Shown here: positions 42,046-50,403 of the stretch, piece by piece
Numbering within the stretch: position 1 is the stretch's first letter
Layout of the letters: each line of letters starts with the position of its first letter
Assembly: GCF_944387275.1 (NCBI RefSeq)
Contig: NZ_CALXEG010000016.1
Span: 1 to 54,878 of the forward strand
Length of the DNA: 54,878 nt
DNA from: an uncultured Pseudoflavonifractor sp.
Lineage (GTDB): Bacteria > Bacillota > Clostridia > Oscillospirales > Oscillospiraceae
Reading direction: 5' to 3'
Program-made: the position numbers and the translations under genes
Notes under the pieces: model-generated
What the model saw: only the letters and a program-made list of their open reading frames with translations
Database searches by the model: none
Told to the model about the DNA's origin: nothing

Positions 42046-45000
42046 ATGAAGCACGTGACAGAGCGTATATTCAACAAGGTACTGGTGGCCAACCGGGGCG
42101 AGATCGCCATCCGGGTGTTTCGCGCCTGCTACGACCTGGGGCTCCACACCGTGGCCATGTACTCCCACGAGGACATCAACAGTCTGTTCCGCACCCGGGC
42201 CGACGAGGCCTATCTGATCGGCCACAACAAGTCCCCCCTGGGGGCCTATCTGGACATTCCCGCCATCATCGACCTGGCCAAGCGGCGGAAGGTGGACGCC
42301 ATCCACCCGGGCTACGGCTTCCTGTCCGAGAACCCGGACTTCGCCCGGGCCTGTGAGGCCGAGGGCATCAAGTTCATCGGCCCCTCCTCCGAGGTGCTCT
42401 CCCGCATGGGCGACAAGCTGGCCGCCAAGGCCACGGCCATCGCCTGCGGCGTGCCCACCATCCCCGGCTCCGACCGCCCCCTGAAGGACGCGGACGAGGC
42501 CCTGGAGAAGGCCGTTTCCTACGGTTTCCCCATCATCCTGAAGGCTGCCGCCGGCGGTGGCGGCCGCGGCATGCGCCGGTGCGACACGCCGGAGGAGGTG
42601 GCCCCCGCCTTTGAGCTGGTGCGCAACGAGGCCCGGAAGGCCTTCGGCAGCGAGGACATCTTCATCGAGAAGTACCTGGTAGAGCCCAAGCACATCGAGG
42701 TGCAGATCCTGGGCGACCAGTACGGCAACGTGATGCACCTGGGAGAGCGGGACTGCTCTCTCCAGCGCCGGTACCAGAAGGTGGTGGAGTACGCCCCCGC
42801 CTGGAGCGTGCCCCAGGAGATCCGGGACAAGCTCCACGCCGACGCGGTGAAGGTGGCCAAGTATGTGGGCTACGTCAACGCGGGCACCGTGGAGTTCCTG
42901 GTGGACAAGGACGGCAACCACTACTTCATTGAGATGAACCCCCGGATCCAGGTGGAGCACACGGTCACCGAGATGGTCACCGGCGTGGACCTGGTGCGGG
43001 CCCAGATCCTCATCGCCGAGGGCTGCCCCCTGTCCGACCCCCGCATCGGCCTGACCAAACAGGAGGACGTGCACATCAGCGGCTACGCCATCCAGTGCCG
43101 GGTGACCACCGAGGACCCGGCCAACAACTTCGCCCCCGACACAGGCAAGATCACCGCCTACCGGTCCAGCGGCGGCTTCGGCGTCCGGCTGGACGGCGGC
43201 AACGCCTACACCGGCGCGGTCATCTCCCCCTATTACGACTCCCTGCTGGTCAAGGTCACCGCCTGGGACAACACCTTTGTGGGCACCTGCCACAAGGCGG
43301 TGCGGGCCGTCAGCGAGGAGCACGTCCGGGGCGTGAAGACCAACATCCCCTTTATCACCAACATCCTCACCCACCCCGCCTTCCAGGCCGGCCAGTGCCA
43401 CACCAAGTTCATCGACGAGACCCCCGAGCTCTTTGACATCAACATCGGCCGGGACCGGGCCACCAAGGTGCTCAAGTACATCGCCCAGATCCAGGTGGAC
43501 AACCCCTCCGCCGAGCGCAAGCAGTACGACATCCCCCGGTTCCCGCCCGTCACCGGCAACCGGCCCGAGGGGCTCAAGCAGATGCTGGACCGTGAGGGCC
43601 CCGAGGCGGTGAAGCAGTGGGTGCTGGACCAGAAGAAGCTGCTCATCACCGACACCACCATGCGGGACGCCCACCAGTCCTTGCTGTCCACCCGGGTGCG
43701 CACCCGGGACCTGCGTCTGGCGGCCGACGGCACCAGCGAGATCCTGGCCGACTGCTTCTCCCTGGAGATGTGGGGCGGCGCCACCTTCGACGTGGCCTAC
43801 CGGTTCCTCCACGAGTCCCCCTGGGAGCGGCTGGACACCCTGCGGAAGAAGATCCCCAACATCCCCTTCCAGATGCTCCTCCGGGGCGCCAACGCGGTGG
43901 GGTACACCAACTACCCCGACAACCTGATCCGGGAGTTCGTGAAGGAGGCCGCCCGCAGCGGCATCGACGTGTTCCGCATCTTCGACTCCCTCAACTGGGT
44001 GCCCGGCATGGAGGTGGCCATGGACCAGGTGCTCCAGGAGAACAAGCTCTGCGAGGCCACCATCTGCTACACCGGCGACATCCTGGACCCCAAGCGGGAC
44101 AAGTACACCCTTCAGTATTATGTGAACCTGGCCAAGGAGCTGGAGCGCCGGGGCGCCCACCTGCTGGCCATCAAGGACATGTCCGGCCTGCTCAAGCCCT
44201 ACGCGGCCAAGAAGCTGGTGTCCACCCTGAAGCAGGAGGTGGGCCTGCCCATCCACCTCCACACCCACGACACCACCGCCAACCAGGTGGCCGCCTACCT
44301 CATGGCCGCCGAGGCGGGTGTGGACATTGTGGACTGCGCCATCGCCTCCATGTCCAGCCTGACCAGCCAGCCCTCCATGAACGCGGTGGTGGCCGCCCTC
44401 CAGGGCACGGAGCGGGACACCGGCCTGGACCTGCAGCGGCTCCAGAAGCTGGACGACTACTGGGCCGACGTGCGCCTGCGCTATGACAACTTCGACCACG
44501 GCCTGAAGAACCCCACCACCGACATCTACCGCTACGAGATCCCCGGCGGCCAGTACACCAACCTGTATCCCCAGGTCATCTCCCTGGGCCTGGGCCACCG
44601 GTTCGAAGAGGTCAAGGAGATGTACAAGACCGTCAACGACATGCTGGGCGACATCGTGAAGGTGACCCCCTCCTCCAAGATGGTGGGCGACCTGGCCATC
44701 TTCATGGTGCAGAACAACCTGACGCCGGAGAACATCGTGGAGCGGGGCGAGGCCCTCACCTTCCCCGACAGCGTGGTGAGCTATTTCAAGGGCATGATGG
44801 GCCAGCCGGCCTGGGGCTTCCCCGAGGATTTGCAGCGGGTGGTGCTCAAGGGCGAGAAGCCCATCACCTGCCGGCCCGGCGAGCTGCTGCCCGCCGTGGA
44901 CTTTGACGCGGTGCGGGAGAAGATGCGCCCCTTCATGGGCGGCGACGAGATCAATATGCGGGCCATGCTGTCCTACTGCCTCTACCCCAAGGTGTACGAG

Positions 45001-45489
45001 GAGTACCGGCAGCACCGCAACGAGTACGGCTACATTGCCCGCATGGGCAGCCATGTGTTCTTCAACGGCATGGCCCTGGGCGAGACCAACCAGATCAACA
45101 TCGAGGAGGGCAAGACCCTGGTCATCAAGTACCTGGGCCTGGGCGACCTGAACGAGGACGGCACCCGCACCGTCCAGTTCGAGCTCAACGGCCAGCGCCG
45201 CGAGGTGGCGGTGCCCGACAGGACCGCCGAGGTGAAGGGCGTCCAGGTCACCCTGGCCGATCCGTCGGACAAGAGCCAGGTGGGCGCCTCCATCCCCGGT
45301 ATGGTGTCCAAGGTGAGCGTCCAGCCCGGGGACCGGGTGGAGGCCAACCAGGTGCTGGGCATCATCGAGGCCATGAAGATGGAGACCAGCGTGGTGGCCC
45401 GTCTGGCGGGCACCGTGGAGGCCGTCCATGTTCAGGAGGGCGACAACGTCAAAGCCGGTCAGCTTCTCTTCACCGTCAAGCCCGATTGA
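42046..45489 (+). CDS. pyc: Pyruvate carboxylase (biotin, single chain)
   Basis: An 1147-residue enzyme converting pyruvate + HCO3- + ATP to oxaloacetate. Domains in order: biotin carboxylase (1-455; KVLVANRGEIAIR, AAGGGGRGMR, EMNPRIQVEHTVTE), carboxyltransferase (about 530-810; DTTMRDAHQSLLSTR, FDSLNWVPGM, HTHDTTANQ), a PYC_OADA-type region, and the biotinyl domain with biotinylated Lys1111 in EAMKMETS. Full length and no missing motif. It replenishes oxaloacetate in the cytoplasm and depends on BirA and BioY encoded at 12884-14589. The start is ATG 42046 or GTG 42055, whose spacing to GAAAGG is better. Its last 49 bp are repeated 207 bp downstream. Confidence 0.97.
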   Translation: MKHVTERIFNKVLVANRGEIAIRVFRACYDLGLHTVAMYSHEDINSLFRTRADEAYLIGHNKSPLGAYLDIPAIIDLAKRRKVDAIHPGYGFLSENPDFARACEAEGIKFIGPSSEVLSRMGDKLAAKATAIACGVPTIPGSDRPLKDADEALEKAVSYGFPIILKAAAGGGGRGMRRCDTPEEVAPAFELVRNEARKAFGSEDIFIEKYLVEPKHIEVQILGDQYGNVMHLGERDCSLQRRYQKVVEYAPAWSVPQEIRDKLHADAVKVAKYVGYVNAGTVEFLVDKDGNHYFIEMNPRIQVEHTVTEMVTGVDLVRAQILIAEGCPLSDPRIGLTKQEDVHISGYAIQCRVTTEDPANNFAPDTGKITAYRSSGGFGVRLDGGNAYTGAVISPYYDSLLVKVTAWDNTFVGTCHKAVRAVSEEHVRGVKTNIPFITNILTHPAFQAGQCHTKFIDETPELFDINIGRDRATKVLKYIAQIQVDNPSAERKQYDIPRFPPVTGNRPEGLKQMLDREGPEAVKQWVLDQKKLLITDTTMRDAHQSLLSTRVRTRDLRLAADGTSEILADCFSLEMWGGATFDVAYRFLHESPWERLDTLRKKIPNIPFQMLLRGANAVGYTNYPDNLIREFVKEAARSGIDVFRIFDSLNWVPGMEVAMDQVLQENKLCEATICYTGDILDPKRDKYTLQYYVNLAKELERRGAHLLAIKDMSGLLKPYAAKKLVSTLKQEVGLPIHLHTHDTTANQVAAYLMAAEAGVDIVDCAIASMSSLTSQPSMNAVVAALQGTERDTGLDLQRLQKLDDYWADVRLRYDNFDHGLKNPTTDIYRYEIPGGQYTNLYPQVISLGLGHRFEEVKEMYKTVNDMLGDIVKVTPSSKMVGDLAIFMVQNNLTPENIVERGEALTFPDSVVSYFKGMMGQPAWGFPEDLQRVVLKGEKPITCRPGELLPAVDFDAVREKMRPFMGGDEINMRAMLSYCLYPKVYEEYRQHRNEYGYIARMGSHVFFNGMALGETNQINIEEGKTLVIKYLGLGDLNEDGTRTVQFELNGQRREVAVPDRTAEVKGVQVTLADPSDKSQVGASIPGMVSKVSVQPGDRVEANQVLGIIEAMKMETSVVARLAGTVEAVHVQEGDNVKAGQLLFTVKPD

Positions 45490-45696
45490 CCCCGTCTCCC
45501 CTGTGGTCTGTCCGTCGCCCTCCGCGCCTCCGGCGCGCCGCGCTGTGCGCGTCCAAGCGCCGCCCCTGGGGCGGCCTTGCCCCGGGGCGATTCACTCGTC
45601 CCGGGGAAATGGAGTCCGGGGTCCCCGCAAAACCTGTTTTGCGGGGCCGACAACGTCAAGGCCGGTCAGCTCCTCTTCACCGTCAAGCCCGACTGA
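45441..45696 (+). repeat. Direct repeat: 3' end of pyc duplicated around a hairpin-rich insert
   Basis: 45441-45489 (last 16 codons of pyc) and 45648-45696 match at 46 of 49 bases. The three differences (AAA/AAG, CTT/CTC, GAT/GAC) are all synonymous third positions, and the second copy also ends in TGA. The 158 bp between (45490-45647) hold inverted repeats, including GCCGCCCC/GGGGCGGC (45559-45575) and CCCCGCAAAAC/GTTTTGCGGGG (45623-45646), and no ORF. Confidence 0.92.
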
Positions 45697-45725
45697 TTTT
45701 TCCATCAAAACCGGCTTTCCAAAGG

Positions 45726-45758
45726 AAAAAGCGCGCGCCGCAGATCTGCGGCGCGCGC
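45726..45758 (-). terminator. Terminator of the ribU-creatininase operon
   Basis: A 28-nt perfect palindrome (arm GCGCGCGCCGCAGA, 45731-45758) followed on the minus strand by TTTTT. It lies 24 bp after the creatininase-family stop codon and also faces the end of pyc. Confidence 0.88.
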
Positions 45759-45782
45759 TCTCTTATTGTCTTTTCCGGCTGC

Positions 45783-46577
45783 TCAGGCCTTCCAGTCCCG
45801 GATCTCCCGCAGGCCGGGCACCAGCACCTTAGCGCTGGTCTCCAGGATGATGCGGCCCTTCTCCGCGGTGGCACCGGAGGGGTCCCCGCCGATGCCGATG
45901 GGCTTGCCGTCGGCGGTTTTCCAGTCCTCGGACACCCAGCCGATGGTGACGCTGCCCCCGGTCTTCAGGGTCTGGTTGCCCACAAAGGCGGTGGGGATGC
46001 CGGCCTCCGCCGTCTCCAGCTTCACCAGCGAGGGGTCCACCGCCATGACCATGGAGGTCTCCATCTCCCCGCCGTGGAAGTCGTAGATGTTCCCCTCGGA
46101 CACGGTGGCCCGCACGTCCGGGTGGCCGAAGGCGCCGGAGGAGAGGATGAAGGGGGAGATGCCCAGCTCGCTGCGCAGCTCCCGGCTGAGCACCTGGACA
46201 ATGGGTGCGTTGCCCCCGTGGCACACCAGGAAGGCCAGCTTCTTAAATCCGTGGTGGGCCAGGCTGACGCTGATGTCGTAGAGCAGGTGGTAATAGGTGT
46301 CCGGCCGCAGGGTGACCGAGCCGCAGAAGTTGCGGTGCTCGGTGCTCAGGCCCACCGGGATGACGGGGAAGGCCAGGATGGGAAAGTCCTTCTCCCCCGC
46401 CTCCTCCAGCGCCCGGCCCAGGTACTCCACCATGGCCTCGGCGATGATGTCGTCGGTGCCCAGGGGGGCCTGGTTGCCGTGCTGCTCCAGGGCGCCCACG
46501 GGGATGAGAATGATGGTGTTCTCCTTGTCCACCTGTTCCATCTCCAGGCGGGTCAGGTCTCTGTAATTCCGGATCAT
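45783..46577 (-). CDS. Creatininase-family metal-dependent amide hydrolase, flavin-linked by context
   Basis: A 264-residue creatininase-fold protein. Metal-type residues are Glu31 and His33 in GALEQHGNQAPLGTDD with Asp42, His120 in CHGGN, and Glu171 in DFHGGEMETSM. The family opens amide bonds (creatininase, MftE) and includes the archaeal formamide hydrolase ArfB of riboflavin/F420 synthesis. Here the ATG overlaps the stop of ribU (ATGA) and both follow an FMN riboswitch, so it is expressed when flavin is short. A role in turning an imported flavin relative or precursor into usable flavin is an inference. It has no signal peptide. No riboflavin synthesis gene is in the window. Confidence 0.85.
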   Translation of the reverse strand: MIRNYRDLTRLEMEQVDKENTIILIPVGALEQHGNQAPLGTDDIIAEAMVEYLGRALEEAGEKDFPILAFPVIPVGLSTEHRNFCGSVTLRPDTYYHLLYDISVSLAHHGFKKLAFLVCHGGNAPIVQVLSRELRSELGISPFILSSGAFGHPDVRATVSEGNIYDFHGGEMETSMVMAVDPSLVKLETAEAGIPTAFVGNQTLKTGGSVTIGWVSEDWKTADGKPIGIGGDPSGATAEKGRIILETSAKVLVPGLREIRDWKA

Positions 46578-47191
46578 GCTTTTGCCTCGATTCTCTTGGC
46601 CACGCTGGTGGCCTTCAGGCGGTCGTACAGCAGGAAGCCCACCACATAGTTGAGCAGGAGCTTGATGAGATTGAAGGGCACCGTGGCCAGCACCAGGAAC
46701 AGGGGCAGGTTCTGGATCAGGGGGTTCACCGCCCCCACGGCCAGGATCACCTCATTCAGGGGCATGCCCATGGCCTTGGCGTACAGGGGCAGGGTGATGC
46801 AGGCGTTGAGCACGCAGGAGAAGGCGATGCGGATGGGCAGGCTCACCGCCAGGGCGGTGATGCCGGCCTTCCGGTCGCCGCCCATGCGCTTGAAGATGGC
46901 CCACAGGGGCAGGATGAAGAGCAGAGTGCCCAGCAGGTTGGCAAACTCGCCCACAAACATGGTGGTGGTGCCCACGGTGAGGAGCTTGATGAGGATCTTC
47001 ACCACCTCGATGAACAGTCCGGGCACTGGACCCAGCAGGAAGGTGGCGATGATGGCGGGCACGTCGCTGAAGTCGATCTTGTAGAAGGGCGGCATCATGG
47101 GCAGGGGGAACTCAAAGGACATGAGCACCCCGGCCACGGCGGCCAGCATGGCGGTGAGCACGAAAATCTGGGTCTTCTTCATGGATTTCAT
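46574..47191 (-). CDS. ribU: RibU: riboflavin ECF-transporter substrate-binding subunit
   Basis: A 205-residue membrane protein with about six helices and the RibU pattern FEFPLPMMPPFYKIDFSDVPAI in the first loop, where riboflavin binds, then ATFLLGPVPGLFIEVVKILIK. It would bind riboflavin outside and dock on the shared ECF module, which is not in the window. An FMN riboswitch with terminator lies just upstream, which confirms the ligand. The ATG at 47191 is preceded by GGGGA 7 bases away. Its stop overlaps the start of a creatininase-family gene, so the two are made together. Confidence 0.95.
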   Translation of the reverse strand: MKSMKKTQIFVLTAMLAAVAGVLMSFEFPLPMMPPFYKIDFSDVPAIIATFLLGPVPGLFIEVVKILIKLLTVGTTTMFVGEFANLLGTLLFILPLWAIFKRMGGDRKAGITALAVSLPIRIAFSCVLNACITLPLYAKAMGMPLNEVILAVGAVNPLIQNLPLFLVLATVPFNLIKLLLNYVVGFLLYDRLKATSVAKRIEAKA

Positions 47192-47252
47192 TGCAATGTC
47201 CCCTTTTCAGAGCCAAATTTACAAGCTCGGTAAACCCTCCGAAACCTGGGGA

Positions 47253-47292
47253 CAAAAAAAGACTCCGTGCACAACCGTGGGGCACCGAGTCT
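47253..47292 (-). terminator. Intrinsic terminator of the FMN riboswitch
   Basis: Minus strand: an 11-bp stem with one mismatch (47260-47270 with 47282-47292) followed by a run of seven T. It lies directly after the aptamer, so FMN binding should stop transcription before ribU. Confidence 0.88.
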
Positions 47293-47304
47293 CTGTTTCT
47301 CTCC

Positions 47305-47418
47305 ATTTCTTCTCTCATCCAGACTATACTGTCGGTTTTGGAATTCCACCAAATCAGCCGCTTGCGCGGGTCGCGGACTATACCGCCGGTAGGGAATTGC
47401 ACCCTGCCCCGAAGAATT
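47305..47418 (-). promoter_or_regulatory. FMN riboswitch (RFN element)
   Basis: Minus strand, in order: TTCGGGGCAGGGTG, CAATTCCCTACCGGCGGT, ATAGTCCGCGACC, GGCTGATTTGGTGGAATTCC, CCGACAGTATAGTCTGG and the closing ATGAGAGAAGAA. These are the conserved blocks of the RFN aptamer in their canonical order. It controls ribU and the creatininase-family gene. Confidence 0.97.
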
Positions 47419-47436
47419 TATTGACTTGTCGGGGAC

Positions 47437-47465
47437 AGTATAGCACAACCGTCCGGCGCTGACAA
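47437..47465 (-). promoter_or_regulatory. Promoter of the FMN-riboswitch operon
   Basis: Minus strand TTGTCA (complement of 47460-47465)-N17-TATACT (complement of 47437-47442), about 20 bp before the aptamer. Confidence 0.8.
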
Positions 47466-47492
47466 GACAGATGACCAAATTTTCTCTCCCGG

Positions 47493-47530
47493 AAAAAGTT
47501 CCGCCGGAGGGCCGAGGCCTTCCGGCGGAA
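47493..47530 (-). terminator. Terminator of the CNNM-type gene
   Basis: Minus strand: 10-bp stem TTCCGCCGGA (arms 47521-47530 and 47499-47508) followed by CTTTTTCC. It lies about 20 bp after the stop codon and in front of the ribU promoter. Confidence 0.85.
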
Positions 47531-47550
47531 AATCAGGGTGGAAAGGCTTG

Positions 47551-48849
47551 TCAGCCCTCCTTATCCTTGTCTTTTTCTCTGTCCTTCTTGTCCTTTTTCT
47601 CCTCTTCGGTCTCCTCGGGCAGCACCACCACTTTGATCTCCATGACACGGCGGTGGTCCACCTTGGTGACGGTCACGTCCAGGCCGTCGGCCTGGAACCG
47701 GTCCCCCTCCTCGGGGATGCGGCCGATCTGCTCCATGACCCAGCCGGACACCGTGTTGGCGTCGCAGCTGCCCTTGATGGAGAACAGGTCGTACAGGTCG
47801 GTCAGGTCGGCGGAACAGGAGATGAGGTAGCTGCCGTCGGGCTGCTTCTGGAACTGCTCGATGACCTCGTCGTGCTCGTCCCAGATCTCGCCCACCAGCT
47901 CCTCCACAATGTCCTCCATGGTCACCAGGCCCTCGGTGCCGCCGTACTCGTCCACCACGATGACCATGTGGGCCTTCTCCCGCTGGAGAATGCGGAGCAT
48001 CTGGGAGATCTTGGTGTTGCCGGTGGTGTAGAGCACGGTGCCCATAAAGGAGGCCAGGTCGCTGATGCCGTGGTACCGGGCGGCGTGGAAGTCCTTCTCG
48101 TGGATGATGCCCACGATGTCGTCGATGTCCTCGTGGTACACGGGCAGGCGGGAGAAGCCGCTCTCGGCGAACACCTTGGCCACCTCGTCCATGGTGGCCG
48201 TGTCCTCCACCGCCACGATGTCCACCCGGGGGGTGAGGATCTCCTCCACCTCCATGTCGCCGAACTCAATGGCGGAGCGGATCAGCTCGCTCTCGTGCTG
48301 GTCCAGGCCGCCCTCATCCTCGGCCTGGTCCACCATGGTGATGAGCTCCTCCTCGGTGATGCCCTCGTCCTCCTTCTTGTGGAAGATGAGGGTGAGCAGC
48401 TTCTTCCACTGGGTGAAGAGGAAGTTCAGGGGCCGCAGCACGGTGAGGAAGAACTTCAGCAGGGGCGCGGCGAACATGGCAAAGGCCTCGGGGGACTCCT
48501 TGGCCAGGCTCTTGGGGGAGATCTCGCCAAAAATCAGGATGACCACCGTCAGCACCACGGTGGACACTGTGGGGCCGTAGGTGCCCAGCAGGTCGGTGAA
48601 GAGCACGGTGCCGATGGTGGTGGCGGTGATATTGACAATGTTGTTGCCTATCAGGAGAGTGGAGAGCAGGCGGTCAAAGTCCTCCTCCAGGTCCAGGGCC
48701 AGGGCGGCCCGGCGGTCTCCGGCGTCGGCACGGCTCTTCAGCCGCACCCGGTTGAGGGAGGAGTAGGCGGTCTCCGTGGCCGAGAAGTAGGACGACATGG
48801 CCACCAGAAAGATGAGAACGACTATCATGATAATACTGGCACTGTCCAT
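47551..48849 (-). CDS. CNNM/CorC-type membrane protein with CBS domains
   Basis: A 432-residue protein of the HlyC/CorC (CNNM) family linked to Mg2+ or Na+/Mg2+ transport. The DUF21 membrane domain (about 1-180) has four helices with [20 protein letters not shown] and [15 protein letters not shown]. Two CBS domains follow (about 200-325; [19 protein letters not shown] and [19 protein letters not shown]), then a CorC_HlyC domain and a Lys/Glu/Asp tail. The start is ATG 48849; the GTG five codons earlier overlaps the GGAG. Its promoter lies about 190 bp upstream and the leader between is structured, so control by attenuation is likely. Confidence 0.9.
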   Translation of the reverse strand: MDSASIIMIVVLIFLVAMSSYFSATETAYSSLNRVRLKSRADAGDRRAALALDLEEDFDRLLSTLLIGNNIVNITATTIGTVLFTDLLGTYGPTVSTVVLTVVILIFGEISPKSLAKESPEAFAMFAAPLLKFFLTVLRPLNFLFTQWKKLLTLIFHKKEDEGITEEELITMVDQAEDEGGLDQHESELIRSAIEFGDMEVEEILTPRVDIVAVEDTATMDEVAKVFAESGFSRLPVYHEDIDDIVGIIHEKDFHAARYHGISDLASFMGTVLYTTGNTKISQMLRILQREKAHMVIVVDEYGGTEGLVTMEDIVEELVGEIWDEHDEVIEQFQKQPDGSYLISCSADLTDLYDLFSIKGSCDANTVSGWVMEQIGRIPEEGDRFQADGLDVTVTKVDHRRVMEIKVVVLPEETEEEKKDKKDREKDKDKEG

Positions 48850-48921
48850 AATGGAACTGATCACTCCTAAGTACTATGTATTTGCAGGGGGTTGCCCCGG
48901 CGTTTTCCCGTTTCTGCGCGC

Positions 48922-49038
48922 AAAAGGACAGCCCTATCCCAGAGGGATAACGCTGTCCTCAACACATGCAGCTATGCAGTTGGGTAAGGGAGGTTCGTCC
49001 ACGAGTGCTCACCGGGTCCTTTCCTGCTTATTGGTACA
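48922..49038 (-). promoter_or_regulatory. Structured leader with terminator-like hairpin before the CNNM gene
   Basis: Transcribed leftward from a promoter at 49040-49068. It contains a hairpin TGCATAGCTGCA (about 48967-48978) and a larger terminator-like stem GGACAGC...GCTGTCC with inner TATCCC/GGGATA (48926-48958), followed by UUUU, 73 nt before the start codon. The order promoter, folded region, hairpin with U run, gene is that of a riboswitch or attenuator. I do not recognise the aptamer; it does not match the M-box blocks. Confidence 0.55.
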
Positions 49039-49039
49039 G

Positions 49040-49068
49040 ATGATATCACAGCCCCGCGCAAAATGCAA
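49040..49068 (-). promoter_or_regulatory. Promoter of the CNNM gene leader
   Basis: Minus strand TTGCAT (complement of 49063-49068)-N17-TATCAT (complement of 49040-49045). Confidence 0.65.
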
Positions 49069-49122
49069 GAGGCGCATTTTGCCCCCATGGTCCGAAAAGT
49101 TTCTCTCCGGCAGCAAAATGGT

Positions 49123-49151
49123 TTGCCATCCCCTACAATTTAAGCTATACT
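49123..49151 (+). promoter_or_regulatory. Promoter of the RNA methyltransferase gene
   Basis: TTGCCA (49123-49128)-N17-TATACT (49146-49151), 86 bp before the start codon. Nothing else was seen between 49069 and 49237. Confidence 0.75.
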
Positions 49152-49237
49152 AATTTTGTATGGCCTGCCGGGCGGCGCTGCCGCTCTCCAGGCCCTGATT
49201 CACACAGGGGCCCCCAACCGGGCCTACGGAGGTTTCT

Positions 49238-50359
49238 ATGGACCAGCTGAAATTTTTTGTTCCCACCCTGTTCGGGCTGGAGGGCCTGGCCGCGGACGAG
49301 CTGCGCCGTCTGTCTCTGGCCGACGTGCGGGCGGAAAACGGCCATGTGCTGTGTACCGGCCGGCCTGGGGACATTCCCCGCCTCAACCTGAACCTGCGCA
49401 CCGGTGAGCGGGTGCTGCTGGTGCTGGGTTCCTTCCCCGCCCCCGACTTTGACGCCCTATTCGAGGGCGTGCGGGCCATCCCCTGGGAGGAGTACTTCCC
49501 CCGTACCGCCGCCTTCCCCGTGAAGGGCCACAGCCTCAACTCCGCCCTCCACTCGGTGCCCGCCTGCCAGTCCATTGTGAAGAAGGCGGCCGCCGCCCGG
49601 CTGGGCAAGGCCTATGGGCTGGAGACCCTGCCGGAGAACGGCCCCCTGTTCCAGATCCAGTTCTCCATCATGAAGGACACCGCCACCATCATGCTGGACA
49701 CCAGCGGCGCCGGGCTCCACAAGCGGGGCTACCGTGCGGTGGGCGTGGTGGCTCCCCTGCGGGAGACCCTGGCCGCCGCCATGGTGATGCTGTCCCAGTA
49801 CCGGGGCAGGGACCCCTTCTGCGACCCCTTCTGCGGCTCGGGCACCATCGCCATCGAGGCCGCCCTCATTGCCAGGAACCGGGCTCCCGGCCTGGACCGG
49901 TCCTTCTCCGCTCAGAAGTGGCCCTGGCTGTCCTCACAGGCCTGGATGGACGCCGCCAGCGAGGCCATGGACAGGGAGTTTGACGGCCAATACGACATCT
50001 GGGGCGGCGACATCGACCCCAAGGCGGTGGAGATCGCCCGCTCCAACGCGGAGAAGGCCGGAGTGGACGACCTGGTCCGCTTTGACGTGGCCGACGCCAC
50101 CCGCTTCCACCGCAGCGAGCCCTACGGCCGGGTGGTCACCAATCCCCCCTACGGCGAGCGCATCATGGAGAAGCGGGAGGCTGAGGGCCTGTATGAGGCC
50201 TTTGGCCAGGCGGTGCGGGGGCTGCCTGCCGGGTGGCGGGTGTCCGTCCTGTCCTCCCACACCGAGTTCGAGCGCACCTTCGGCCGCACCGCCGACAAAA
50301 AGCGCAAGCTGTACAACGGCATGATCAAGTGCGACCTGTTCCAGTACAACAAGCGGTAA
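49238..50359 (+). CDS. THUMP-domain class I SAM-dependent RNA methyltransferase (RlmL-like)
   Basis: A 373-residue methyltransferase. Residues 1-150 hold a THUMP-type RNA-binding region (FFVPTLFGLEGLAADEL, PVKGHSLNS). The catalytic part has SAM motif DPFCGSGTIAIEAALIARN and the target-base motif NPPYGERI, typical of N2-guanine methyltransferases such as RlmL/RlmKL (23S rRNA m2G2445) and the YpsC group of Firmicutes. The RlmK half is absent, as usual in this phylum. GGAGG precedes the ATG. It probably begins a rightward run with the SLH and lipid kinase genes (gaps 44 and 15 bp). Confidence 0.92.
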   Translation: MDQLKFFVPTLFGLEGLAADELRRLSLADVRAENGHVLCTGRPGDIPRLNLNLRTGERVLLVLGSFPAPDFDALFEGVRAIPWEEYFPRTAAFPVKGHSLNSALHSVPACQSIVKKAAAARLGKAYGLETLPENGPLFQIQFSIMKDTATIMLDTSGAGLHKRGYRAVGVVAPLRETLAAAMVMLSQYRGRDPFCDPFCGSGTIAIEAALIARNRAPGLDRSFSAQKWPWLSSQAWMDAASEAMDREFDGQYDIWGGDIDPKAVEIARSNAEKAGVDDLVRFDVADATRFHRSEPYGRVVTNPPYGERIMEKREAEGLYEAFGQAVRGLPAGWRVSVLSSHTEFERTFGRTADKKRKLYNGMIKCDLFQYNKR

Positions 50360-50403
50360 GCCAGCCCCCCACACCGGGAGGCTGTCACAAAAAGGAGTCT
50401 GAA

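Noticed and set aside
41944..45429. A 1161-codon open frame antisense to pyc
   Set aside because: Long antisense frames arise in GC-rich genes from third-position G/C bias. The translation is rich in His, Gly and Val with no domain, and pyc on the other strand is complete.
48922..49068. The leader before the CNNM gene as a known M-box or Mn riboswitch
   Set aside because: The conserved blocks of those classes are not found; it is kept only as an unnamed structured leader.
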